Shown: in pieces, positions 52,956 to 61,579 of the stretch
Numbering within the stretch: the first letter of the stretch is position 1
How the letters are laid out: each line of letters opens with the position of its first letter
Source of the DNA: Sulfitobacter donghicola DSW-25 = KCTC 12864 = JCM 14565
GTDB lineage: Bacteria > Pseudomonadota > Alphaproteobacteria > Rhodobacterales > Rhodobacteraceae
Assembly (NCBI RefSeq): GCF_000622405.1
Contig: NZ_JASF01000005.1
Location: forward strand, 496,001 to 560,000
DNA length: 64,000 nucleotides
Direction of reading: 5' to 3'
Translations under genes and position numbers: made by a program
Notes under the pieces: generated by a model
The model's database searches: none
What the model was told of the DNA's origin: nothing
Seen by the model: the letters and a program-made list of their open reading frames with translations, nothing else

Positions 52956-53930
52956 ATGACTTTTACGAAATCGCTTTTCGCGACAGCTACAGCTGTTGCT
53001 CTTTTTGCAACCACCGCTTCTGCGGACAACTGGCGCGCGTGGAACATCCACAATGATGGCCACCCAAACACCGCCGCAATGGATAAATTTGCCGAGCTGG
53101 TGAAAGACGCCACAGGCGGCGAAGTTACCGTAGACGTATTCCACGGTGGTGTTCTTGGCTCGCAGCCAGACGCGCTTGAGCAGGTCCGCATCGGCGCCAT
53201 CGAAGTTGGTAACTTTAACCTTGGTCCAATCGGCCCAATGGTAAAAGAAGCAAACCTTGTTTCCCTGCCCTTCATCTTTAAAAGCGTGCCACACATGTTC
53301 CGCGTTCTTGAAGGCGACGCTGGCAAGGTCGTTGGCGAAGCGATGGGCGAAGCAGGCGTTCTGCCATTGGCCTATTTTGACGCTGGCGCACGTTCTTTCT
53401 ATAGCCAAAAGCCAATCAACTCACCAGCAGACGTTGCTGGCCTGAAGATCCGCGTCATGAACAACGATCTGTACACTTCCATGATTTCCGCAATGGGCGG
53501 CAACCCGTCCCCGATGGCATTCTCCGAAGTACAACAGGCGCTTAAGACTGGCGTTGTTGATGGTGCGGAAAACAACTTCCCATCCTTCAAAAACGTTGGC
53601 CACTACGAAGTGACAACACACTATTCTTTGTCCGAGCACCTGATCATTCCTGAGTGCATCTGCGTGAACACAACCAAGTTCAACGCCCTGAGCGCTGAAT
53701 TGCAGGAAGCTGTTCGTGGCGCCGCTGTCGAGGCTGCTTTGTACCAGCGTGAACTCTGGGCCGTTGGCTCTGCCGAAGCGCGTACAGAAGTTGAAGCCGC
53801 TGGCATCAAGGTCAACGAAATCGCTGACAAAGGTCCTTTCCAATCCGCGATGGACTCGGTCTATGCTGACTATCTGGCTGCAAACCCAGATATGAAAGCG
53901 CTAGTCGAAATGGCCCAAGCGACTGAATAA
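52956..53930 (+). CDS. TRAP transporter substrate-binding protein (DctP family)
   Basis: 324 residues from the ATG at 52956, preceded by GGGGAGGAG. The signal peptide is cleaved after TTASA. The mature protein shows the DctP pattern, including GLKIRVMNNDLY with the conserved Arg that binds the substrate carboxylate, and VDGAENNFPSF. It captures an organic acid in the periplasm. In this operon a uronate or related sugar acid is the likely ligand. Confidence 0.93.
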   Translation: MTFTKSLFATATAVALFATTASADNWRAWNIHNDGHPNTAAMDKFAELVKDATGGEVTVDVFHGGVLGSQPDALEQVRIGAIEVGNFNLGPIGPMVKEANLVSLPFIFKSVPHMFRVLEGDAGKVVGEAMGEAGVLPLAYFDAGARSFYSQKPINSPADVAGLKIRVMNNDLYTSMISAMGGNPSPMAFSEVQQALKTGVVDGAENNFPSFKNVGHYEVTTHYSLSEHLIIPECICVNTTKFNALSAELQEAVRGAAVEAALYQRELWAVGSAEARTEVEAAGIKVNEIADKGPFQSAMDSVYADYLAANPDMKALVEMAQATE

Positions 53931-53956
53931 GCTGCTTTAGTTTATCAAACAAAGAG

Positions 53957-53988
53957 CGTCCGGCTCCCATGGGATGCCGGACGTTTTT
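53957..53988 (+). terminator. Terminator-like hairpin between dctP and dctQ
   Basis: CGTCCGGC (53957-53964) pairs with GCCGGACG (53976-53983), followed by TTTTT. The loop itself is the palindrome TCCCATGGGA. An intra-operon attenuator of this kind would make more binding protein than membrane subunits. Confidence 0.75.
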
Positions 53989-54006
53989 GTCTCGAAAGGG
54001 GACACT

Positions 54007-54540
54007 ATGAGTGATCCAAACACAAAACCTAGATTTCTGCAGTTGATGGATCAGTTTCTGGACCTGCTCGCGCGTATCTGCGTCTTGCTGGCCGGTGTTG
54101 CCATCGTCTTTATGACCGCCATCTTTGCGTGGCTGGTTTTTGGCCGTTACGTTTTAAATGACACCCCAACATGGGTTGAGCAGGTCTCGCTCTTGCTGGT
54201 TATGGTCATTGCGTTTCTGGGTGCCGCCGCTGGCGTGCACAACCACACTCACCTTTCAGTTGTGATCTTTAGAAACATTGTCCCCTCTTGGGTGCGCACA
54301 ATTTTCGTATTTGTCTCGGACGTTTTGCTGGCCGGTTTTGGCGCCATGATGTTCTGGTACGGGATCGAACTGACCAAATTCAAATGGGACACGCTTATCC
54401 CGCTGATCCAATGGTCCGAAGGGCTGCGTTCGCTGCCGATGACCATTAGCGGTGCCTTGCTGTTCTTGTTTGCAACCGGCCACCTTATCCGCCTGTTTAT
54501 GGGCCGCGATGAGCGCCAAGATAATATAGATCAGGGCTAA
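54007..54540 (+). CDS. TRAP transporter small permease (DctQ family)
   Basis: 177 residues from the ATG at 54007 (GAAAGGGG upstream). Four transmembrane helices with the DctQ signature near TPTWVEQVSLLLVMVIAFLGAA and the following HNHTHLSV. It pairs with the large DctM subunit, encoded 2 bp downstream, to form the sodium-coupled importer. Confidence 0.92.
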   Translation: MSDPNTKPRFLQLMDQFLDLLARICVLLAGVAIVFMTAIFAWLVFGRYVLNDTPTWVEQVSLLLVMVIAFLGAAAGVHNHTHLSVVIFRNIVPSWVRTIFVFVSDVLLAGFGAMMFWYGIELTKFKWDTLIPLIQWSEGLRSLPMTISGALLFLFATGHLIRLFMGRDERQDNIDQG

Positions 54541-54542
54541 TC

Positions 54543-55829
54543 ATGGGACTAATGGTTCTTCTTGGGGTTTTTGCCCTATGTGTTTTCATCGGGTCTCCTG
54601 TGGCCTATGCGCTTGGGATCTCGGCTTTGGCTGCCTTCTGGTATGAAGGTCTGCCCCTGTTTGTCGGCTTTCAGCGTATCGTTTCTGGGATCAACGTCTT
54701 TTCCCTGATGGCGATCCCGTTTTTCATCTTTGCGGGCGAATTGATGTTCCACGGCGGCATTGCCATGCGGCTGGTCAAATTTGCACAAGCAGCCGTTGGC
54801 GCGGTGCGCGGCGGCCTTGGCATTGTGAACGTGTTTTCCTCGATGTTGTTTGGCGGCATTTCGGGGTCGGCTATTGCTGACATCTCTGCTTTGGGTTCGA
54901 TCCTGATCCCTGTGATGAAGGACAAAGGCTATGATGCCGACTATGCGGTGAACGTCACTGTGACCTCTTCGATTGCGGGCATTATCATTCCCCCCAGCCA
55001 CAACATGATCATCTTCGCTTTGGCGACGGGTGGCGCGGTTTCGATTTCCAAACTGTTCTTGGCTGGTGTTGTTCCCGGTGTTCTGATGTGTTGCTGTCTG
55101 GCGATTGCGGCCTATGTGGTTGCCGTGAAACGCGGCTATCAGGCCGAGCAGTTCCCCGGCTGGACCGCCCTTGCCATCGCCTTTGTTGGGTCGATCCCTG
55201 GTTTGCTGACGGCTGTGATCATCGTTGGCGGTGTTCTGTCTGGTATCTTTACCGTGACCGAATCCGGTGCCTTTGGCGCGATGTATGCCTTTATCGTGAC
55301 GCTGGTTGTTTACCGCAGCCTGTCATGGGAAGCCTTCAAGACAGCGGTGATTTCATCGGTTCGCACAACCTCTATGGTTATGATCCTGATCGCCTGTGCT
55401 GGTGCGTTTGCCTACATGCTGACGTTCAACCGCGTCCCAACCAAAACGGTCGAGTTCCTGTTGGGCATCACGGAAAACCCGATCCTGATTTTGCTGATGA
55501 TCAACGCGGTTTTGCTGCTGCTTGGCATGATTATGGACATGGCTGCGCTGATCCTGATCTGCACACCGATCTTCCTGCCTGTGATGAACATGCTTGGCAT
55601 TGATCCCCTGCAGTTCGGCATGATCCTTTTGGTGAACCTTGGCCTTGGCCTATGTACGCCACCTGTCGGGACCTGTCTGTTTGTCGGCTGTGCGGTTGGT
55701 AAGCTACCGATGGAGAAAGCTGTCAAAACGATCTGGCCTTTCTACCTCGCCATTTTCGCCGCGCTAATGTTGATCACATTTGTTCCTGCGATCTCCCTGA
55801 CACTGCCTAACCTCATCATTGGGCAATAA
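54543..55829 (+). CDS. TRAP transporter large permease (DctM family)
   Basis: 428 residues, about 12 transmembrane helices. DctM landmarks: SMLFGGISGSAIADISALGSILIPVM, GIIIPPSHNMIIFALATGG and the late LGLCTPPVGTCLFVGCAVG. It forms the transport channel of the TRAP system driven by a sodium gradient. Completes the three-component importer headed by dctP. Confidence 0.95.
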   Translation: MGLMVLLGVFALCVFIGSPVAYALGISALAAFWYEGLPLFVGFQRIVSGINVFSLMAIPFFIFAGELMFHGGIAMRLVKFAQAAVGAVRGGLGIVNVFSSMLFGGISGSAIADISALGSILIPVMKDKGYDADYAVNVTVTSSIAGIIIPPSHNMIIFALATGGAVSISKLFLAGVVPGVLMCCCLAIAAYVVAVKRGYQAEQFPGWTALAIAFVGSIPGLLTAVIIVGGVLSGIFTVTESGAFGAMYAFIVTLVVYRSLSWEAFKTAVISSVRTTSMVMILIACAGAFAYMLTFNRVPTKTVEFLLGITENPILILLMINAVLLLLGMIMDMAALILICTPIFLPVMNMLGIDPLQFGMILLVNLGLGLCTPPVGTCLFVGCAVGKLPMEKAVKTIWPFYLAIFAALMLITFVPAISLTLPNLIIGQ

Positions 55830-55847
55830 GGTCTGGAGGACGCTGAA

Positions 55848-56282
55848 ATGTTGACGATCAACAGACTAGATAGTGAAGATGCCAAGATCCTGATCGAAGG
55901 CGCACGTGCCAAGGCGCTAGAGATTGGTGTCGACATGTGTATCGCGGTGAATGACGAAGGCGGAAACCTGATCGCGTTTGAACGTATGGACGGGGGCAAG
56001 ATCACCAGTATCGGTCTTGCCATCGACAAAGGCTTCACCGCGTCAGGCATTCAGAAAAGCACGCAAGCCTTGGGCGAGGTGAACCAACCCGGCAAACCCG
56101 CCCATGGCATTTCCTCGACTTTGGGGGGCCGTATGGTCGCCGTTGGCGGAGGCCTTCCGGTCTTTGCCGGTACTGATGTCATTGGCGGCATCGGTGTTAG
56201 TTCCGGCTCACCCTCACAAGATCACGACGTTGCCCAAGCTGGGGTCGACGCCTTTTCACAATATCAAAATAATAAAACATAG
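55848..56282 (+). CDS. GlcG/HbpS-family protein
   Basis: 144 residues, DUF336/HbpS fold: AKALEIGVDMCIAVNDEGGNLIAFERMDG and the C-terminal GGLPVFAGTDVIGGIGVSSG. A strong TGGAGGA precedes the ATG. Members bind heme or cobalamin-like ligands in some species, and others (GlcG) sit in glycolate operons with unknown function. Here it is embedded in a sugar-acid operon directly after the TRAP genes. No signal peptide is seen, so cytoplasmic. Confidence 0.85.
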   Translation: MLTINRLDSEDAKILIEGARAKALEIGVDMCIAVNDEGGNLIAFERMDGGKITSIGLAIDKGFTASGIQKSTQALGEVNQPGKPAHGISSTLGGRMVAVGGGLPVFAGTDVIGGIGVSSGSPSQDHDVAQAGVDAFSQYQNNKT

Positions 56283-56291
56283 GAGTCGCAC

Positions 56292-57173
56292 ATGACGAAC
56301 CCAACAATCGGATTTATCGGCCTTGGCCTCATGGGCAGCAAAATGGCTGAGTGTTTGCAAAAGAACGGCTTTGACCTTGTTGTTATGGGCCGCAACAAAA
56401 CAGCCGTCGGTGAGACGGTTGCGCGCGGCGCTGTTGAAGTCGCCACGCCAAAAGAACTTGCCGCGGCAAGTGACATCGTGATGCTGTGCGTGACAACATC
56501 CGAAGTCGTCGAAAGCCTGATCTATGGGGATGACGGCATCCTCGCGGGGATCAAGGAAGGCGCTGTTGTCATCGATTACGGCACATCCATCCCTGCTTCC
56601 ACGCAAAAAATCGGCGCCGATCTGGCCGCAAAAGGCGCAGGCATGCTGGACGCCCCTCTAGGCCGTTCGCCAATGCATGCGAAAGACGGCCTTTTGAACA
56701 TCATGGCGGCAGGTGACATTGAAACCTATAACAAGGTCAAACCTGTTTTGGACGTTCAGGGTGAAAATGTTTTCCACCTTGGCGCGCTGGGTGCTGGGCA
56801 CACAACCAAGCTGATCAACAACTTCATGGGCATGACAACCGCCTGCACCATGAGCCAAGCCTTTGCCGTGGCGCAAAAAGCAGGCATCGACGGGCAGCAG
56901 TTGTTTGACATTATGTCAGCAGGTCCGTCCAACTCTCCTTTCATGCAGTTCTGCAAGAACTACGCCGTTGACGGCGTGAGCGACCTTGGCTTCTCCATCA
57001 GCAACGCAAACAAAGACGTTAAGTACTTTGTTCAGATGATCCAAGACCTTGGCACAAGCTCAAAGATCGCTGAGGGCACCTCGGCCAGCCTTCAAGCTGC
57101 GCTAGACGCTGGTTTGGGTGACGGCAATGTTCCTGAAATCTTTGATATGTTTCTAAAGCAGGGCGCGAATTAA
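56292..57173 (+). CDS. 3-hydroxyisobutyrate dehydrogenase-family reductase
   Basis: 293 residues. N-terminal Rossmann motif GFIGLGLMGSKMA, then the substrate-site DAPLGRSPMHAKDG (in place of the usual DAPVSGG) and the catalytic Lys in GAGHTTKLINNF. Relatives include tartronate semialdehyde reductases and some 4-deoxy-5-hexoseulose-uronate (DEH) reductases of alginate degraders. In this operon either a DEH-reductase or another aldehyde-acid reductase role is plausible. A 9-bp hairpin overlaps its stop codon. Confidence 0.85.
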   Translation: MTNPTIGFIGLGLMGSKMAECLQKNGFDLVVMGRNKTAVGETVARGAVEVATPKELAAASDIVMLCVTTSEVVESLIYGDDGILAGIKEGAVVIDYGTSIPASTQKIGADLAAKGAGMLDAPLGRSPMHAKDGLLNIMAAGDIETYNKVKPVLDVQGENVFHLGALGAGHTTKLINNFMGMTTACTMSQAFAVAQKAGIDGQQLFDIMSAGPSNSPFMQFCKNYAVDGVSDLGFSISNANKDVKYFVQMIQDLGTSSKIAEGTSASLQAALDAGLGDGNVPEIFDMFLKQGAN

Positions 57174-57182
57174 TCGCGCCCT
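57160..57182 (+). promoter_or_regulatory. Hairpin spanning the reductase stop codon
   Basis: AGGGCGCGA (57160-57168) and TCGCGCCCT (57174-57182) are a perfect 9-bp stem with a 5-base loop that includes the stop codon. No T run follows, so it may affect mRNA stability or processing rather than terminate. Confidence 0.5.
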
Positions 57183-57233
57183 CTCCCCCGCAAAGCTAAA
57201 CTTTTCAACCACAACAGTTTTCAAGGATCGAGC

Positions 57234-57977
57234 ATGAAACTCGCAGGAAAAACCGCTATCGTAACAGGGGCCGGACGCGACATCGGTGCCGCAGCTGCCC
57301 TCAAACTGGCCTCGGAAGGGGCCAACGTCGCGATCAACTATTTTGCCAGCAGCACTGGCGCGGATGCGGTTGTGGCAGAGATCCAAAAGAACGGCGGAAA
57401 AGCATTTGCTTTGCAGGGGGACCTGACGCAGCAAGAAAGCGTGGATGCGCTGGTGTCCAAAACCATCGCGGAATTTGGCAGCATCGATGTTTTGGTGAAC
57501 AATGCTGGCGGGTTGGTTGCCCGTAAGACAGTCGCGGAATCCACGCTGGAGCATTGGAAGTACGTGATGGACCTCAACCTCACCAGCAACTTTATGATGA
57601 CCAACGCCTGCCTTGCACATATGAAAAGCGGCGCCATCGTGAACCTAGCCAGCCAAGCGGCCCGTGATGGCGGTGGCCCTGGTTCGGTGCCTTATGCCAC
57701 GTCCAAAGGGGCCATCATGACCCTTACCCGTGGTCTGGCCAAAGAGCTGGGTCCAGACATCCGCGTCAACGGATTGTGCCCCGGTATGATCGACACGGAT
57801 TTCCACAACATCCACACCCCAGATGCAGGGCGCCGCGGTTTTGAAGCTGCAGCACCGCTAAAACGTCAAGGGAACGTCGATGATGTTGCAAACCTTGTGT
57901 TGTTCCTTGCTTGTGATGACAGCGCCTTTATCACAGGCACCAATGTAGACCTCAACGGCGGCATGCTGTTCTCTTAA
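57234..57977 (+). CDS. SDR-family oxidoreductase, candidate DEH reductase
   Basis: 247 residues. Classical SDR: GAGRDIGAAAAL at the cofactor site, NNAGG, catalytic Ser in NLASQAA, and YATSK with Tyr and Lys. Known NAD(P)H-dependent DEH reductases of alginate-degrading alphaproteobacteria (A1-R type) are SDRs, and the neighbouring KdgF-like cupin and KDG-kinase-like gene point to reduction of DEH to 2-keto-3-deoxygluconate. A general 3-oxoacyl or sugar dehydrogenase role cannot be excluded from motifs alone. Confidence 0.85.
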   Translation: MKLAGKTAIVTGAGRDIGAAAALKLASEGANVAINYFASSTGADAVVAEIQKNGGKAFALQGDLTQQESVDALVSKTIAEFGSIDVLVNNAGGLVARKTVAESTLEHWKYVMDLNLTSNFMMTNACLAHMKSGAIVNLASQAARDGGGPGSVPYATSKGAIMTLTRGLAKELGPDIRVNGLCPGMIDTDFHNIHTPDAGRRGFEAAAPLKRQGNVDDVANLVLFLACDDSAFITGTNVDLNGGMLFS

Positions 57978-57993
57978 CGGATTGGATTTACCT

Positions 57994-58305
57994 ATGTCAC
58001 AGTTTCCAGTTGTTCCAACGGGCGAACATGTCTCTCGTCAGGTTCTGTCGGATCACCCCGAGTTGATGGTTGTTGCCTTTCGGTTCGAAAATTCGGGCGC
58101 AATCGGCGCGCTGCACGATCATCCGCACGTACAATCAACCTACGTCAAAAGCGGCCGCTTCCGCTTTACCCTTGGTGATCGCGAACAGGAATTCGGCCCG
58201 GGCGATAGCTTTGTCATTCCCTCCAACCAAACCCATGGTTGCGTTTGCCTAGAGCCGGGAACCCTGATCGACAGCTTTACACCTCGCCGCGACGATTTCC
58301 TGTAA
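57994..58305 (+). CDS. kdgF: KdgF-like cupin (unsaturated uronate linearisation)
   Basis: 103 residues from the ATG at 57994. A single small cupin with metal-binding HDHPHVQ at 41-47 and a later His81, and a C-terminal DSFTPRRDDFL that closely resembles KdgF proteins. KdgF opens the unsaturated uronate ring released by pectate or alginate lyases to give the linear 5-keto-4-deoxyuronate. The order SDR-cupin-KDG kinase supports this role. Symbol proposed by similarity, not tested. Confidence 0.75.
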   Translation: MSQFPVVPTGEHVSRQVLSDHPELMVVAFRFENSGAIGALHDHPHVQSTYVKSGRFRFTLGDREQEFGPGDSFVIPSNQTHGCVCLEPGTLIDSFTPRRDDFL

Positions 58306-58310
58306 CGACC

Positions 58311-59231
58311 ATGCGAGTATTGGCGATTGGCGAATGCATGGCAGAACTTGCTCCTCTGGATCGTTCAGGGGAGTTCAAGATCGGCTATGCAGGCGATACA
58401 TTTAACACCGCTTGGTATCTGGCGCAGATCGCGCCGGATATTGAGGTGGACTATCTCACCGCTGTTGGCGACGACACCATCTCACACGAGATGCGCAGCT
58501 TCATGCAAACCAGCGGCATCAACGTGACCCATGTGCAAGAGGTTTCTGGCGCAACTGTGGGGCTTTATCTGATCCACCTCTTGAACGGCGAGCGCAGCTT
58601 TTCCTATTGGCGGGGTCAATCAGCGGCAAAGCAATTGGCCTTGAACAGCGAAAAACTGGATCAGGCGATGGATCAGGCAGAGCTGATCTATTTTTCGGGC
58701 ATCACCCTCGCCATCTTAGATGCGCAATCCCGCGAGAACCTCTTTTCCGCGCTTAAACGGGCGCGCAGCGCAGGCAAGACCATTGCCTTTGATACCAACC
58801 TGCGGCCTCGGCTGTGGGCCAGCGCGGATGAGATGACCGAGACGATCATGCATGCGGCTGCGCAATCTGACATCGCCCTGCCCTCGTTCGACGATGAGGC
58901 CGAATGGTTCGGCGATGACAGCCCCGAGGCGACATTGGATCGCTACGCCCAAATCGGTGTGAAACGCATCATCGTTAAAAACAACGACCGCCCTGTTGTG
59001 TATCTAGACCACGACCAGCGCGGTGAAATTCTGGTTCAACCCGCTGCAACCGTTGTTGATAGCACCGCAGCCGGAGACAGTTTCAATGCAGGCGCTATCG
59101 CAGGCATATTACAACGAAACAGCATGCCCGCAGGGATCACCGATGGCTGCCGCTTGGCCCGCTTTGTGGTGCAACACAAAGGCGCATTGGTGCAAGTCAG
59201 CGACGATGCACTGGAACCTCAATCGAGCTAA
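58311..59231 (+). CDS. kdgK: PfkB-family sugar kinase, likely 2-keto-3-deoxygluconate kinase
   Basis: 306 residues from the ATG at 58311; the frame is open into the cupin gene. PfkB motifs: GDTFNTAWYLA near the N-terminus and DSTAAGDSFNAG with catalytic Asp256. The segment FDTNLRPRLW (160-169) is typical of KDG kinases. It would phosphorylate KDG to KDPG. The Entner-Doudoroff aldolase needed next is not in the window. Last gene of the operon. Confidence 0.85.
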   Translation: MRVLAIGECMAELAPLDRSGEFKIGYAGDTFNTAWYLAQIAPDIEVDYLTAVGDDTISHEMRSFMQTSGINVTHVQEVSGATVGLYLIHLLNGERSFSYWRGQSAAKQLALNSEKLDQAMDQAELIYFSGITLAILDAQSRENLFSALKRARSAGKTIAFDTNLRPRLWASADEMTETIMHAAAQSDIALPSFDDEAEWFGDDSPEATLDRYAQIGVKRIIVKNNDRPVVYLDHDQRGEILVQPAATVVDSTAAGDSFNAGAIAGILQRNSMPAGITDGCRLARFVVQHKGALVQVSDDALEPQSS

Positions 59232-59358
59232 CGAACAGGTCCGGCTTTGGTCGGGCCGTTTAGCTGGTTTCACGCCTATCTGTTGGAAACGTGATTAGCT
59301 GTTGAAGCCAAATCGATGCACATTCGATAAAAGCTTCCCCCGCAGGCGCCGCATCTAA

Positions 59359-59389
59359 TGCCGTTGGTCGGAGAGGGACCGAAACGGCA
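59359..59389 (+). promoter_or_regulatory. Hairpin upstream of the DUF3179 gene
   Basis: TGCCGTT pairs with AACGGCA and the inner GGTC with GACC, with a 2-base bulge. The stem ends exactly at the AAAGGA ribosome binding site (59389-59394), suggesting a role in translation or an operator. Confidence 0.45.
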
Positions 59390-59403
59390 AAGGATCCATC
59401 ACT

Positions 59404-60786
59404 GTGTCACCAAATATGTCTTTCATCCGCGTATTATCCATCACCTCGCTTGTGCTGCTAGGCTGTGCAAGCACTAACGTGAGCCATGCCGAAACCTCGT
59501 CCTCTCTGCCCAGCTATGTCACCGAAGAGTTCGGCCATCCACCCCCAAGCATCACCGGCCCCCTTTCGCCAGAAATACATGCCGCGCTAGACACCGCGTT
59601 TATAAAAAGCGTCACTCTCCCCACTTGGGCGGAAAACGAAGAGCAGGCGCTGGACCAGATTGTCGCCTCAAAGGATTTGCGACTGGTTTGGCTGATCAGT
59701 GATTTGATGCGCTTTGCCGCCTCTCAACACCTGAACGAAAGCCTGACAGACGCGGCCTCGAAATTGATGGGGAAAGAGCTTAGCTATCAGAACAGTTGGG
59801 GTGTTGTGACGGACCATCTGATCGCTTGGGATGTCCCTGCCCCTCCGGATTATCTCAAATACAAACGCGGCATTTTCACGGGCATTGTACCGGGTTGGGA
59901 TAACATCTTTGTCGAAGGTGATCTGGATTGGCGGGTGGTCTCATGGGGCGGGGTTCTGATAGACAATCGCGCCTATGATACCACCGACAACGGGTGCAAC
60001 TGCATTCCTGCCGTGGACAACCCCGAGGTCAGCAGTGCCGAAGACGCGACATGGCTGAAAGACGATGACATTGTGTTTGGCATTGAAATCAACGGAGAAA
60101 GCCGCGCCTACCCGCGCCGCATCATGGAAGTCCGTGAGATGGTCAATGATACGTTGGGCGGCCGCGATCTGGGCATTCCCTATTGCACCCTATGTGGCGC
60201 CGCGCAGGCCTATTTCACCGATGGCCTACCAGCGGGGGTTGAGCGCCCGATTTTGCGGACATCTGGATTGCTGAGCCGATCAAACAAGGTGATGTATGAC
60301 ATCCAAACTTATTCGGTATTCGATACGTTTTTGGGGCATGCCGTTACTGGCCCGCTGGCCAAAAAGAAGCTTCAGCTAAAGCAGGCAACTGTGATCACAT
60401 CCGATTGGGGAACATGGAAAAAAGAACACCCCGAAACGACAGTGATGCTCGAACGGTACGCCCTAGGGAGTGATCCCGATTTTAGAAATGGCCGCGATGC
60501 CAACGGTCCGATTTTCCCAATCGGTGATGTTGATCCCCGCCTCTCAGTGCATGAAGACGTCATTGGCGTTATCTCGGAATCGGGCAAACCCATCGCCTTT
60601 CAGCGCAGCACCGCCATCGCAGCCCTGCTGCGCGGAGACGAGATCACCTTTGAGAATATCCGCCTAGAGCTGAGAGCGGGCGGTGTGGCTGCCGTAGATG
60701 TGGATGGTTCCGAGCTGGGCAGTCACCAAGCGTTTTGGTTTGCTTGGTCCCAGTTTCATCCCAAAACCGAACTCTGGGCGGGATAA
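59404..60786 (+). CDS. DUF3179 lipoprotein
   Basis: 460 residues starting with GTG at 59404, favoured over the ATG at 59416 because AAAGGA sits 10 bases before the GTG. The signal peptide has the lipobox LLGC (Cys21). The DUF3179 part shows DDIVFGIEINGESRAYPRRIMEVREMVNDTLGG and a CTLCGAA cysteine pair, then TSGLLSRSNKVMYD. A conserved envelope protein of unknown function; the GxxRAYPxxI and CTLC patches may bind a ligand or cofactor. Convergent with the DeoR gene. Confidence 0.85.
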   Translation: MSPNMSFIRVLSITSLVLLGCASTNVSHAETSSSLPSYVTEEFGHPPPSITGPLSPEIHAALDTAFIKSVTLPTWAENEEQALDQIVASKDLRLVWLISDLMRFAASQHLNESLTDAASKLMGKELSYQNSWGVVTDHLIAWDVPAPPDYLKYKRGIFTGIVPGWDNIFVEGDLDWRVVSWGGVLIDNRAYDTTDNGCNCIPAVDNPEVSSAEDATWLKDDDIVFGIEINGESRAYPRRIMEVREMVNDTLGGRDLGIPYCTLCGAAQAYFTDGLPAGVERPILRTSGLLSRSNKVMYDIQTYSVFDTFLGHAVTGPLAKKKLQLKQATVITSDWGTWKKEHPETTVMLERYALGSDPDFRNGRDANGPIFPIGDVDPRLSVHEDVIGVISESGKPIAFQRSTAIAALLRGDEITFENIRLELRAGGVAAVDVDGSELGSHQAFWFAWSQFHPKTELWAG

Positions 60787-60800
60787 CCGTAAACTATTGC

Positions 60801-61565
60801 TCACGCGCTCAGGATAACCTTGCCGCCAGCTGCGATGAATTCATCATGAATCTCGGCTGGCGGTGTCTGATCGGTGACCAACCGGTCAATCGCCCCCAAG
60901 GGGCAAACCTCGAAAGAGGCCAAAGCCCCCAGTTTGGATGAATCCGCCAAAACGGTAATCATCTCGGATTGCTCGATCATGGCGCGCGCGATTTGCGCTT
61001 CCTCGATATTATAGTCCATCGCGCCACTGCGCGCATCCATGGCGCCGATGGTCAGAAAAGCGTGATGTGCGCGAAAGGAACGGATATGGGTTACTGCCAT
61101 GGTGCCAACAGTTTGACTGTTGTCCGCGCTGAACTCACCCCCCAGTAAAAACGCCCGATTGTTCGTTTTTGCGCTAGACATAATGCGCGCAATTTCGGTC
61201 GAGTTTGTAACCACCGTCAATCCAGAAATCTGGGCAATGGCCTCGGCAAAATATAGTGTTGTTGACCCTGTATCGACGAATAGGGTTTCGCCAGGCTCAA
61301 CCAGAGATGCGGCTGCTTTGGCGATTTCTATCTTTGCCCCGACATTTTCAGAAAGCCGTTGTTTAAAGGGCCCCTCGCCCATCACCCGTGGCATTCTGGC
61401 GCCGCCGTGGACCTTTAATATCTTCCCTGCCTCAGAAAGCTGGGTCAAATCACGGCGGATGGTTTCGCGTGATATGGACAAATGCGCGGCCAGGTCCTCA
61501 ACCGAGGCTTTGCCATTGCGACGGATCATATCAATGATTTGGGTTTGCCGCTTCTCAACTTTCAT
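60801..61565 (-). CDS. DeoR/GlpR-family transcriptional regulator
   Basis: 254 residues. An N-terminal HTH_DeoR (KRQTQIIDMIRRNGKASVEDLAAHLSISRETIRRDLTQL) is followed by a sugar-phosphate-binding DeoRC domain with FVDTGSTTLYFAEAI. It is divergent from a GlpA-like dehydrogenase gene and probably represses that operon in response to a phosphorylated sugar or glycerol phosphate. Two small palindromes lie in the 78-bp divergent region. Confidence 0.92.
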   Translation of the reverse strand: MKVEKRQTQIIDMIRRNGKASVEDLAAHLSISRETIRRDLTQLSEAGKILKVHGGARMPRVMGEGPFKQRLSENVGAKIEIAKAAASLVEPGETLFVDTGSTTLYFAEAIAQISGLTVVTNSTEIARIMSSAKTNNRAFLLGGEFSADNSQTVGTMAVTHIRSFRAHHAFLTIGAMDARSGAMDYNIEEAQIARAMIEQSEMITVLADSSKLGALASFEVCPLGAIDRLVTDQTPPAEIHDEFIAAGGKVILSA

Positions 61566-61579
61566 CTACCGCACCTATA

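Noticed and set aside
52842..53408. 188-codon minus-strand frame in the GntR/TRAP region
   Set aside because: Runs across the dctP signal peptide and control region in antisense; no ribosome binding site.
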